From positions 1 through 33,765 of the forward strand of contig JANQHG010000259.1 in NCBI GenBank assembly GCA_028277115.1: a stretch of DNA of 33,765 bases, read 5' to 3'. Position 1 is the stretch's first letter. The number at the start of each line of letters is the position of its first letter. The notes below the pieces were generated by a model, which worked only from the letters and a program-made list of their open reading frames with translations, was not told where the DNA came from and ran no database searches. The translations under genes were made by a program, and so were the position numbers. The DNA comes from Azospirillaceae bacterium (GTDB lineage Bacteria > Pseudomonadota > Alphaproteobacteria > Azospirillales > Azospirillaceae). Of this stretch, positions 7,061-14,537 are shown piece by piece.

Positions 7061-9721
7061 ATGGAACCGACGGTCTTTCGCTTCATCCTGCGTCACAGCT
7101 TGGCCCAACAGGTCCAGATTCTGGCGCTGACCCTGGCGTCGTTCCCGTTTCTGTATCTCTCGCTCGATCTGCCGAAACGGATCGTCAACGACGCGCTTGC
7201 CGCCTTCGACCCCGCGACCACGGTCGCTGGGGTCCCGGTCGACCGGGTCGGCTATCTGATGCTGTTGTCGTTCCTGTTCCTTTTGATGGTCGTGATTAAC
7301 GGTCTGTTCAAATATGTGATCAATACTTTTAAAGGTCGAGTCGGAGAACGGATGTTGCGCCGACTTCGTTACTCACTTTATGAACAAATTCTGATCTTTC
7401 CGTTGGCGAAGTTTAAGAAAACCTCATCTGGTGAGATCATCCCGATCATCACCTCGGAGGTCGAACCGCTGGGCGGCTTCATCGCCGACGCGATCGCCCA
7501 GCCGGTGTTCCAGGGCGGCACCCTGTGCGTCTACCTCGCCTTCATTTTCATCCAGGACCCGGTGCTCGGCCTTGCCGCGGTTGCGCTTTATCCGTTTCAA
7601 GGGTGGATCATTCCGCACCTGCAACGAAAAATCAACCAGCTGGGAAAGCAACGGGTCCAGGCGGTTCGGCAGATCTCGGAACGAATCGGCGAAACGGTGA
7701 CCGGCATCCAGGAGATCCACAATCACGGCACCGCCCCCTGGCACCGCGCCGACATGTCGAACCGATTCGGGGACGTGTTCGACATTCGATTTGAGATCTA
7801 CCAGCGTAAGTTTTTTATGAAATTTCTTAATAATTTTATTAACCAACTTACGCCATTTTTTTTCTATTCAATCGGCGGTTACCTGGTCTTGACCGGCGAT
7901 TTGTCGTTCGGCGCCCTGGTCGCGGTGCTGGCAGCCTATAAGGATCTGGCGAGCCCGTGGCGCGAGTTGTTGATCTGGTACCAGCAAAAAGAGGATGCGC
8001 GGATCAAGTACGACCAAGTGATCGAGCAGTTCCGCGGCACCGAGGCGGGGCGGCCGCCGGCACCGGCGGACGCGCCGGACCGGTTAACCGGCGCGCTGGT
8101 GCTGTCCCATGTCGGGGTCGGGGAGGACAGCGGCACCCGGGTGGTCGAGGATGTCAGCTGTACCCTGCCGCTCGACCGCCACACCGCGGTGGTCAACGCC
8201 GGCGGCGGCGGCCAGGACGAGTTCGCCCTGGTGATCGGGCGCCTGATCGCCCCCGATCACGGCGGGCTCGCGGTCGACGGGGTCGATTATGCTCGTTTCT
8301 CAAGCGAAACGATCGGTCGTCGGGTTGCGACCGTCGGGCCGGGCGCGGTGCTGTTCGCCGCGTCGCTGCTCGACAACATCCTCTACAGCCTGCGCCGCCG
8401 CCCCGCGCCCGAGCGGACGTCGGACGCGCTCGCCGCACGCGATCCGGCCGCGACGGCGCGCCGGCGCCGGCGGGCGGCCGAAGCGCTTGCGGCCGGCAAC
8501 CCGCCGGACGACGCCGAGCAGGATTGGGTCGATCCGGCGGCGGCCGGATGCACCGATCGCGCCGCATTGTGGCAGCGCCTCGTCGCGGTGCTCGAAACCG
8601 TCGGGCTGGCCGAGGACGTTGTCCGATTCGGGCTGGCCGGCACGATCGACCCGGCGGCGCGCCCCGAGGTTGCTCGGCGCCTGCTCGACGCCCGGCACGC
8701 GCTGGCCGAGCGGCTGGCCGCCGAGGGGCTCGAGGAGATCGTGGTGCCGTTCGCCGGCGCGCGGTTCAACCCGAACGCCACCGTGGCCGAGAACATCTTG
8801 TTTGGTACCCCGGTCGGCAGCACCTTCGCGCTCGACCGCATGGCCGCCGAGCCGTATGTCCGCCGGGTGCTCGACCAGGCCGGCTTGACCGACCGTTTGG
8901 TCGGGGCCGGGCTCACCGTCGCCGAAACCATGCTTGAGATGTTCGCCGAGCTGTCGCCGGGCCACGAGTTGTTCGAGCGGTTCAGCTTCGTCGGTGCGGA
9001 CGAGTTGCCCGGGTTGAAGGCGATCTTGGACCAGGCGGCCCAAGGGGGGACGAACACCCTTGGCGACCCCGAACGCACCGCGCTGATCGGGCTGGTGCTG
9101 CGGCTGATCCCCGCGCGCCATCGTCTGGGCGTGGTCGACGACGCGCTGGCCGAGCGGATTCTTCAGGCACGCCGGTGTTTTGCCCGCGACCTGCCGCCGG
9201 CGCTCAGCGGTGCGGTCGCGTTCTTCGACCCCGCGCGTTACAATGCGGCAATCTCTGTTCAAGACAATATCTTGTTCGGCCGCTTTGCCTATGGCGAGAC
9301 CCAGACGGCGAGCCGGCGGGTGCGTGCGTTGCTCGCCGAGGTGATCGACCGCATGGCGTTGCGCCCGACCCTGGTCGAGGTCGGGCTCGACCATCAGGTC
9401 GGGGTCGGCGGCCAACGACTGTCGGCGGCGCAGCGCCAAAAGGCGGCGTTGGCGCGGGCCCTGATCAAGGACCCCGACCTTCTGGTGCTCAACGAGGCGA
9501 CCGCGGTACTCGACAGCGAAAGCCAGGCGGCGGTGCACGAGGCCCTGCTCGCGTGGCGCGCCGGCCGGGGTCTGGTCTGGTTCGTTCACCGCCCAACGTT
9601 CGCGCGGCGGTTCGACCAGGTGATCGTGCTGCGTCACGGCCGGGTGGTCGAGGCGGGCGGTTTCGATGCTTTGGTGGCGAACGGCGGCGTGCTTGCGGAG
9701 TTGCTCGAGGCGGTGTCATAG
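7061..9721 (+). CDS. Large ABC exporter-like protein with degenerate ATPase motifs and a long nucleotide-domain insertion
   Basis: This 886-residue protein starts with an ABC type 1 exporter membrane domain (about 10-310, roughly six membrane segments). A nucleotide-binding-like domain follows (about 340-886). Walker A is degenerate: NAGGGGQDEF (379-388) lacks the GK[S/T] core. The Q-loop region VGPGAVLFAASLLDNILYSL (425-444) lacks the glutamine. About 340 residues are then inserted before the signature RLSAAQRQ (786-793). Walker B reads LLVLNEAT, with N811 for the usual Asp but E812 kept. The H-loop His843 is present. The insertion contains two further Q-loop-like pieces, AENILFG (576-582) and QDNILFG (734-740). 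ATP hydrolysis is therefore doubtful. The ATG at 7061 was preferred over 6941 because MEPTVFRFILRHS fits an exporter N-terminus. The substrate is unknown; its neighbours suggest glycan or lipid. Confidence 0.88.
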   Translation: MEPTVFRFILRHSLAQQVQILALTLASFPFLYLSLDLPKRIVNDALAAFDPATTVAGVPVDRVGYLMLLSFLFLLMVVINGLFKYVINTFKGRVGERMLRRLRYSLYEQILIFPLAKFKKTSSGEIIPIITSEVEPLGGFIADAIAQPVFQGGTLCVYLAFIFIQDPVLGLAAVALYPFQGWIIPHLQRKINQLGKQRVQAVRQISERIGETVTGIQEIHNHGTAPWHRADMSNRFGDVFDIRFEIYQRKFFMKFLNNFINQLTPFFFYSIGGYLVLTGDLSFGALVAVLAAYKDLASPWRELLIWYQQKEDARIKYDQVIEQFRGTEAGRPPAPADAPDRLTGALVLSHVGVGEDSGTRVVEDVSCTLPLDRHTAVVNAGGGGQDEFALVIGRLIAPDHGGLAVDGVDYARFSSETIGRRVATVGPGAVLFAASLLDNILYSLRRRPAPERTSDALAARDPAATARRRRRAAEALAAGNPPDDAEQDWVDPAAAGCTDRAALWQRLVAVLETVGLAEDVVRFGLAGTIDPAARPEVARRLLDARHALAERLAAEGLEEIVVPFAGARFNPNATVAENILFGTPVGSTFALDRMAAEPYVRRVLDQAGLTDRLVGAGLTVAETMLEMFAELSPGHELFERFSFVGADELPGLKAILDQAAQGGTNTLGDPERTALIGLVLRLIPARHRLGVVDDALAERILQARRCFARDLPPALSGAVAFFDPARYNAAISVQDNILFGRFAYGETQTASRRVRALLAEVIDRMALRPTLVEVGLDHQVGVGGQRLSAAQRQKAALARALIKDPDLLVLNEATAVLDSESQAAVHEALLAWRAGRGLVWFVHRPTFARRFDQVIVLRHGRVVEAGGFDALVANGGVLAELLEAVS
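7800..7875 (+). other. AT-rich codon patch inside the ABC membrane domain
   Basis: About 75 bp coding residues about 248-272 (KFFMKFLNNFINQLTPFFF region) use codons such as AAT, TTT, ATT and CTT that are scarce elsewhere in the window. It includes a T8 run at 7856-7863. A milder AT-rich stretch occurs at about 7306-7440. The frame stays open throughout. Confidence 0.7.
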
Positions 9722-9765
9722 CGTCCGGCGACGCTGGGTCACCCGACCGACCGGGGGAGAGGACG

Positions 9766-10329
9766 ATGGGCGAGCTGTCTCAAGCCGACACCACGCTCGG
9801 CGCCAGCATTGCCGACGAGGTGCGGCTGTTGAAGCGGATCCCGTTGTTCGCCGGGATCGACACCAAGAAGTTGAAGCTGCTCGCGTTCACCAGCGAACGC
9901 CAGCGCTTCGAACCGGGCGACCTCTTGGTCCGCGAGGGCGAGGTCGGGACCTCGGCCTTCATCATCATCGACGGCGAAGCCGATGTGCTGATCGAGACCG
10001 CGCACGGGCCGCTGTGCGTGTCCGAGGTCCGGCGCTACGGCATCGTCGGCGACATCGCGATCTTGTGCGACGTCCGCCGCACCGCGACCGTGCGCGCGCG
10101 CACCAAGGTCGACGCCCTGTGTATCACCAAGGACTTGTTCTTCAGCTTGGTGCACGAGTTTCCCGAGATGGGGATCGAGATCATGCGGGTGCTCGCGCGG
10201 CGGGTTGATCGGATGACCCGCCTGGTGCGCGACACCGTAGACCGGCACGACGTCGAGGCCGCGGCCGGGTCCGACCATGCCGCGGCGCCGGACGCCGGCG
10301 ACGGCGCACCGACGCCAGGCGCGCATTGA
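9766..10329 (+). CDS. Stand-alone cyclic-nucleotide-binding domain protein
   Basis: This 187-residue soluble protein is essentially one cNMP-binding beta-barrel (about 25-145). It begins with LLKRIPLFAGIDTKKLKLLA and continues through the GDLLVREGEVGTSAFIIIDG strands. The phosphate-binding cassette reads VGDIAILCDVRRTATVRA (94-111). R105, which should bind the cyclic phosphate, is present at the correct spacing, but the usual Glu of GE is Asp (D96). No Crp-type helix-turn-helix follows; the last 40 residues are Ala/Asp/Pro-rich and probably disordered. The ATG at 9766 has GGGAGAGGA upstream. It lies 44 bp after the ABC gene in the same direction and is very likely co-transcribed, so I infer a regulatory or structural partner of that transporter rather than a transcription factor. 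Confidence 0.9.
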   Translation: MGELSQADTTLGASIADEVRLLKRIPLFAGIDTKKLKLLAFTSERQRFEPGDLLVREGEVGTSAFIIIDGEADVLIETAHGPLCVSEVRRYGIVGDIAILCDVRRTATVRARTKVDALCITKDLFFSLVHEFPEMGIEIMRVLARRVDRMTRLVRDTVDRHDVEAAAGSDHAAAPDAGDGAPTPGAH

Positions 10330-10354
10330 CACGCGCCGGGCGCGTCGGTAAGGG
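10326..10354 (+). promoter_or_regulatory. Candidate miaB promoter
   Basis: A perfect TTGACA (10326-10331) overlaps the stop codon of the cyclic-nucleotide-binding gene. With a 17-bp spacer, the -10 would be TAAGGG, which is a poor match; CTATAC at 10362-10367 is too far away for that -35. The call is weak. Confidence 0.25.
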
Positions 10355-10458
10355 TGATCCGCTATACGCGAGACGGGGCAACCGACCGGCGCCGCGAAAC
10401 CGGCAGGGGTCATTCGACCGGCGTTCGTGTCTCGACGGGGGAGCAAAGAAGGAGCGAC

Positions 10459-11880
10459 GTGGCGCGCACCCTCTACATCAAGACCTGGGGCTGTCAGATG
10501 AACGTCTATGACAGCGCCCGGATGGCGGATGTCTTGGCGCCGCTTGGATTTCGGCCGGTCGATCGGCCGGACGATGCCGACCTCGTGATCCTCAACACCT
10601 GCCATATCCGTGAAAAGGCGGCGGAGAAGGTGTTCTCGGCGCTCGGGCGGTTGCGCGCGCTGAAAGCGGCGCGTGACCGCCGCGGCGAGCGCATGATCGT
10701 CGCCGTTGCCGGCTGCGTCGCACAGGCCGAAGGCGCGGAATTGGCGGCGCGCGCGCGCGTGGTCGATGTGGTGCTCGGCCCCCAGACCTATCACCGGCTG
10801 CCCGAGTTGGTCGCGCGGGCTTGGCGCGCGGCCCGGGCGCCGGTGCTCGATCTCGAGTTCCCGGTCGAGTCGAAGTTCGACCATCTGCCCGAGGCGACCG
10901 CGGGCCAAGGGGTCAGCGCCTTCCTGTCGGTGCAGGAGGGCTGCGACAAGTTCTGCAGCTTCTGCGTCGTGCCCTACACCCGCGGTGCGGAGTATTCCCG
11001 CCCGGCCGACCAGATTCTCGCCGAGGCCAGGCGGCTGATCGCCGCCGGCGCGCTCGAACTGACCCTGCTCGGCCAGAACGTCAATGCCTGGCACGGCGCG
11101 GCACCGGACGGCGGTGGCACCTGGGGGCTCGGGCAGCTGATCCGTGCGGTCGCCGCGCTCGACGGGCTCGAGCGGGTGCGCTACACCACCTCGCACCCGT
11201 GCGACATGGACGACGCGTTGATCGCGGCCCATGCCGAGGTGCCGACCCTGATGCCGTTCCTGCATCTGCCGGTGCAGAGCGGCTCCGACCATGTGCTGGC
11301 GGCGATGAACCGGCGCCATCGCGCCGACGACTATCTGCGCGTGGTCGATCGTCTGCGCCGGGCCCGCCCAGATCTCGCGCTGTCGTCCGATTTCATCGTC
11401 GGCTTTCCGGGCGAACGTGACGAAGATTTCGCCGCCACCCTGTCCTTGGTCGACCGGGTCGGGTTCGCCCAGGCCTATTCATTCAAATTCAGCCCGCGCC
11501 CCGGCACCCCGGCGGCGGACGAGCGGATCGGCCGGGTGCCCGATGCGGTCAAGGTTGCGCGTCTCGCCGAACTTCAAGACCGGCTGGCCGCCCAGCAGCA
11601 CGCGTTCAACGCCGGCCACGTCGGTCGGGTGATGCCGGTGTTGTTCGACCGCCCCGGGCGGCGGCCGGGCCAGATCGCCGGGCGGTCGCCCTATCTGCAG
11701 GCGGTGCATGTCGATCTGCCCGGGGCGGCCTCGGGCGGCGGCCGGTTGCCGGGCGGGCACGCGGCGCTCTGCCGGGTCCGGATCGACACCGCCCACGCCA
11801 ACAGCCTGGCCGGCACCCTGGTCGGACCGGCCGAGCCGGCGGCGGCTGCGCCGACCCATGCGCTGAAGGGGGCCGCTTGA
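10459..11880 (+). CDS. miaB: tRNA-2-methylthio-N6-dimethylallyladenosine synthase MiaB
   Basis: This 473-residue radical-SAM methylthiotransferase adds the 2-methylthio group to i6A37 of tRNAs that read codons starting with U. The N-terminal MTTase domain holds C12 (TWGCQMN), C48 (NTCHIREKA) and C86 (AGCVAQ), which bind the auxiliary [4Fe-4S] cluster. The radical-SAM motif C162-x3-C166-x2-C169 lies in [28 protein letters not shown] and DFIVGFPGE are further family signatures, and a TRAM-like C-terminal domain follows. The GTG at 10459 is preferred because AAGGAG lies 4 nt upstream and conservation begins right there; an in-frame ATG at 10354 would add 35 unlikely residues. It heads the classic cluster miaB-phoH-ybeY-corC-lnt and overlaps phoH by 4 nt. 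Confidence 0.97.
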   Translation: MARTLYIKTWGCQMNVYDSARMADVLAPLGFRPVDRPDDADLVILNTCHIREKAAEKVFSALGRLRALKAARDRRGERMIVAVAGCVAQAEGAELAARARVVDVVLGPQTYHRLPELVARAWRAARAPVLDLEFPVESKFDHLPEATAGQGVSAFLSVQEGCDKFCSFCVVPYTRGAEYSRPADQILAEARRLIAAGALELTLLGQNVNAWHGAAPDGGGTWGLGQLIRAVAALDGLERVRYTTSHPCDMDDALIAAHAEVPTLMPFLHLPVQSGSDHVLAAMNRRHRADDYLRVVDRLRRARPDLALSSDFIVGFPGERDEDFAATLSLVDRVGFAQAYSFKFSPRPGTPAADERIGRVPDAVKVARLAELQDRLAAQQHAFNAGHVGRVMPVLFDRPGRRPGQIAGRSPYLQAVHVDLPGAASGGGRLPGGHAALCRVRIDTAHANSLAGTLVGPAEPAAAAPTHALKGAA

Positions 11881-12932
11881 CGCGGGTGGCGGACCGCCGG
11901 GTCGATCTCACCTACGACGACAATCGGTTGCTGTCGGTGCTGTGCGGCGAGCACGACCGGCACTTGGCGCGGATCGAAAGCCAGACCGGTGTGTCGATCA
12001 TCACCCGCGGCAACCTGTTGACGGTCGCGGGCGCGCCGGAGGCGCTGGACATCGTGGTCGCGGTGCTCGACGCCCTATGGGATCGGTTGAAACAGGGGTT
12101 GCCGGTCGGGGTCGCCGAGGTCGACGCCGCGCTCCGGATCGCCGGCACCGGCACGCCGGACCGGGACGTCGGCGCCGGGCTCGGGGTCGGGACGGCACCC
12201 GGCCCCAGCGCGCTCGCGGTCTTGCGCGCGCCCGACGCCGGCTTGAAGGCACCGCGGCGCACGGTCACGCCGCGCTCGGCCGGCCAGATCGCCTATCTGG
12301 CGGCGATGCGCCGCCATGAGCTGGTGTTCGGGATCGGGCCGGCCGGCACCGGCAAGACCTACCTCGCGGTCGCCCAGGCGGTGGCGCTGTTGGTGGCCGG
12401 CTCGGTGCGCCGGATCATCCTGTCGCGCCCGGCGGTCGAGGCCGGCGAGCGGCTCGGCTTTCTGCCGGGCGACCTGCGCGAGAAGGTCGATCCCTACCTG
12501 CGCCCGCTCTACGACGCGCTGTATGACATGATACCGAGCGACCAAGTGCTGCGCCGTCTGACCGCCGGCGAGATCGAGATTGCGCCATTGGCGTTTATGC
12601 GCGGCCGCACCCTGAGCGACGCCTTCGTGATCCTGGACGAGGCGCAGAACACCACGCCGATGCAGATGAAAATGTTCCTAACCCGGCTCGGCGAGGGTGG
12701 GCGGATGGTGGTGACCGGGGACTTGACCCAGATCGACCTCGGGCCGGGCCAGCGCTCGGGCCTGGCTGATGCGGTCGCGATCCTCGAGGGGGTCGAGGGG
12801 ATCGGTCTCGTCCGGTTTACCGGGACCGACGTGGTGCGCCATCCGCTGGTCGCCCGGATCGTCCACGCCTACGAGGCGCATGACCGGGCCCGATGGGCCG
12901 ACGGCGGTCCGGTCGGGGCGCGGACGTCGTGA
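11877..12932 (+). CDS. phoH: PhoH family ATPase (PhoH-like protein, YbeZ type)
   Basis: This 351-residue cytoplasmic ATPase has the P-loop [11 protein letters not shown] (151-161) and Walker [21 protein letters not shown] (251-270), both diagnostic of the PhoH/YbeZ family. The N-terminal part (about 10-75) resembles a small KH-like fold, as in other family members. YbeZ proteins work with YbeY in ribosome and RNA metabolism. The start is a TTG at 11877 that overlaps the miaB TGA by 4 nt (TTGA); GTG codons a few residues downstream are alternatives. It is followed by ybeY with another 4-nt overlap (GTGA), which supports tight coupling of the pair. The Ala/Gly-rich linker at about 85-130 is longer than usual. 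Confidence 0.95.
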   Translation: MTRVADRRVDLTYDDNRLLSVLCGEHDRHLARIESQTGVSIITRGNLLTVAGAPEALDIVVAVLDALWDRLKQGLPVGVAEVDAALRIAGTGTPDRDVGAGLGVGTAPGPSALAVLRAPDAGLKAPRRTVTPRSAGQIAYLAAMRRHELVFGIGPAGTGKTYLAVAQAVALLVAGSVRRIILSRPAVEAGERLGFLPGDLREKVDPYLRPLYDALYDMIPSDQVLRRLTAGEIEIAPLAFMRGRTLSDAFVILDEAQNTTPMQMKMFLTRLGEGGRMVVTGDLTQIDLGPGQRSGLADAVAILEGVEGIGLVRFTGTDVVRHPLVARIVHAYEAHDRARWADGGPVGARTS

Positions 12933-13609
12933 GCGCGCCGACCGGTGACCAGCCCCCGGATGCCTGTCCGGCCGGGGGCGCGGCCGATGTCGAGATCGAC
13001 GTCCAGACGATCGCCGGCACTTGGCCGGACGATCTGGTCGCCGCGACGGTGCGCGCGGCGCGGTTCGCGCTGGCCGGGCGGCTGCCGGCGCGGCAGGGCG
13101 GCTGGGAGCTCGCGGTCACGCTCGCCGACGACCGGCATCTGTGGCGGCTCAACCGATACCATCGCGGCCGCGACCGGCCGACCAATGTCCTGTCGTTTCC
13201 GCAACTCGCCGATCCGGCGGGGCCGGCCGCGACCGCCGGCCGGATCGCCGCCGCGGCCCGGGCCGGCGCGCCGTTGCCCCAACCGCTCGGCGACCTCGCG
13301 CTCGCCGACGGCGTGATCGCCCGCGAGGCCGCCGCCGGCGGCCTGGCGCCGGACGCTCATCTCAGTCATCTGGTGATCCATGGCGTTCTCCACCTGCTCG
13401 GCTATGATCACGCCGGCCAGGAAGAGGCTCTGCCCATGGAGGCGACCGAACGCGAGCTCCTCGCCCGGCTCGGGTTCGCCGATCCCGATCGGCGACCGGC
13501 CGGGGCACCGTCCCCACCCGAAGCGGCACCGGCCGGCGTGCCGGGTCGCGACAGGCAAGACCCCGACAGCGATGACCGACACGACCAACGGGCGTGGCGC
13601 GACCCGTGA
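12929..13609 (+). CDS. ybeY: Endoribonuclease YbeY
   Basis: This 226-residue metallo-endoribonuclease is needed for 16S rRNA 3' maturation and ribosome quality control. The zinc motif HGVLHLLGYDH places the ligands at H151, H155 and H161, and RPTNVLSFP (about 83-91) is the second family signature. The protein is longer than typical for YbeY (about 150-180 residues). The extra length is an N-terminal Pro/Gly-rich leader and a tail of about 37 residues rich in Pro and Asp. Part of the tail-coding sequence overlaps the start of corC by 38 nt in another frame. The GTG at 12929 overlaps the phoH stop by 4 nt; no better start precedes the conserved region. Confidence 0.95.
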   Translation: MSAPTGDQPPDACPAGGAADVEIDVQTIAGTWPDDLVAATVRAARFALAGRLPARQGGWELAVTLADDRHLWRLNRYHRGRDRPTNVLSFPQLADPAGPAATAGRIAAAARAGAPLPQPLGDLALADGVIAREAAAGGLAPDAHLSHLVIHGVLHLLGYDHAGQEEALPMEATERELLARLGFADPDRRPAGAPSPPEAAPAGVPGRDRQDPDSDDRHDQRAWRDP

Positions 13610-14537
13610 CGACAGTGGCGAAGACCACGCGTCGTTCACCCATCAATTCCGCCAGTTTTTGCGCAACATCCTGCGTGGAAAGGGTGACACCACGCTACGC
13701 GACACCATCGAAGAGCTGATCGAGGAACAGGACGTCGAGGAAAGCTCGATTGCTGAGGACGAGCGCACGCTGTTGTGGAACATCCTCAAGCTGCGCGGCC
13801 GCACCGTGGTCGATGCGATGGTGCCGCGGGCCGACATCGTTGCGGTCGATGTCGCGACCGAGCTCGACGAAGTGATCCGGCGGATGGTCGATGAGGCGCA
13901 CAGCCGGCTGCCGGTCTACCGCGAAACCCTGGACGAGATCGTCGGGATCGTCCACATCAAGGACGTGATGGCGTGCGTCGCGCGCCAGCATCGACCGGCG
14001 ATCGCCGAGATCGCGCGCGAGGCGCAGATCGTCGCGCCAAGCATGCTGGTGCTCGAGCTCTTGGTTCAGATGCGCCAGACCCGCCAGCATATGGCGCTGG
14101 TGGTCGATGAGTTCGGCGGAATCGACGGTCTGGTCACGATCGAAGACCTGGTCGAGGAAATCGTCGGCGAGATCCAGGACGAGCACGACGAGGAGGTTGC
14201 GCCGAGCCTGAGCGGGCGCGGCGACGGCACCCTGATTGCCGACGCCCGGGTGCCGGTCGAAGAGTTCGAAGCCGAGGTCGGGGCGATCCTGCTCGATGAG
14301 GAACGCGATGAGATCGACACCTTGGGTGGTCTTGTGTTCTCGCTCGCGGGACGGATTCCCGCACGTGGCGAGTTGTTGAAACACCACTCGGGCATCGAGT
14401 TCGAGGTGCTCGACGCCGACCCGCGCCGGATCAAGCGCCTGCGGGTGCGCAACCTGCCGGGTACCGCGGCGCCCCAGCTCTCCCCGGCCCTTGGCGCCGA
14501 CCCGGGCACCGACCATGACCACGACCGACCAGGCTGA
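13572..14537 (+). CDS. corC: CorC/HlyC-type CBS-domain protein
   Basis: This 321-residue cytoplasmic protein has two CBS domains. The first is about 70-130, beginning GRTVVDAMVPRADIVAVD. The second is about 140-195, ending DEFGGIDGLVTIEDLVEEIVGEI. A transporter-associated CorC_HlyC domain follows at about 210-300 (DARVPVEEFE and EIDTLGGLVFSLAGRIP). No DUF21 membrane domain is present, so it is the short soluble form found beside ybeY and lnt in many proteobacteria. The family is linked to Mg/Co homeostasis, and annotation as hemolysin is historical. The ATG at 13572 lies inside ybeY (38-nt overlap). The C-terminus overlaps lnt by 23 nt. Confidence 0.93.
   Translation: MTDTTNGRGATRDDSGEDHASFTHQFRQFLRNILRGKGDTTLRDTIEELIEEQDVEESSIAEDERTLLWNILKLRGRTVVDAMVPRADIVAVDVATELDEVIRRMVDEAHSRLPVYRETLDEIVGIVHIKDVMACVARQHRPAIAEIAREAQIVAPSMLVLELLVQMRQTRQHMALVVDEFGGIDGLVTIEDLVEEIVGEIQDEHDEEVAPSLSGRGDGTLIADARVPVEEFEAEVGAILLDEERDEIDTLGGLVFSLAGRIPARGELLKHHSGIEFEVLDADPRRIKRLRVRNLPGTAAPQLSPALGADPGTDHDHDRPG

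Noticed and set aside
7827-7843. TTAA-N8-TTAAC, similar to a CtrA-binding site
   Set aside because: The spacer is 8 instead of the required 7 and the sequence lies inside the ABC coding region within an AT-rich codon patch.
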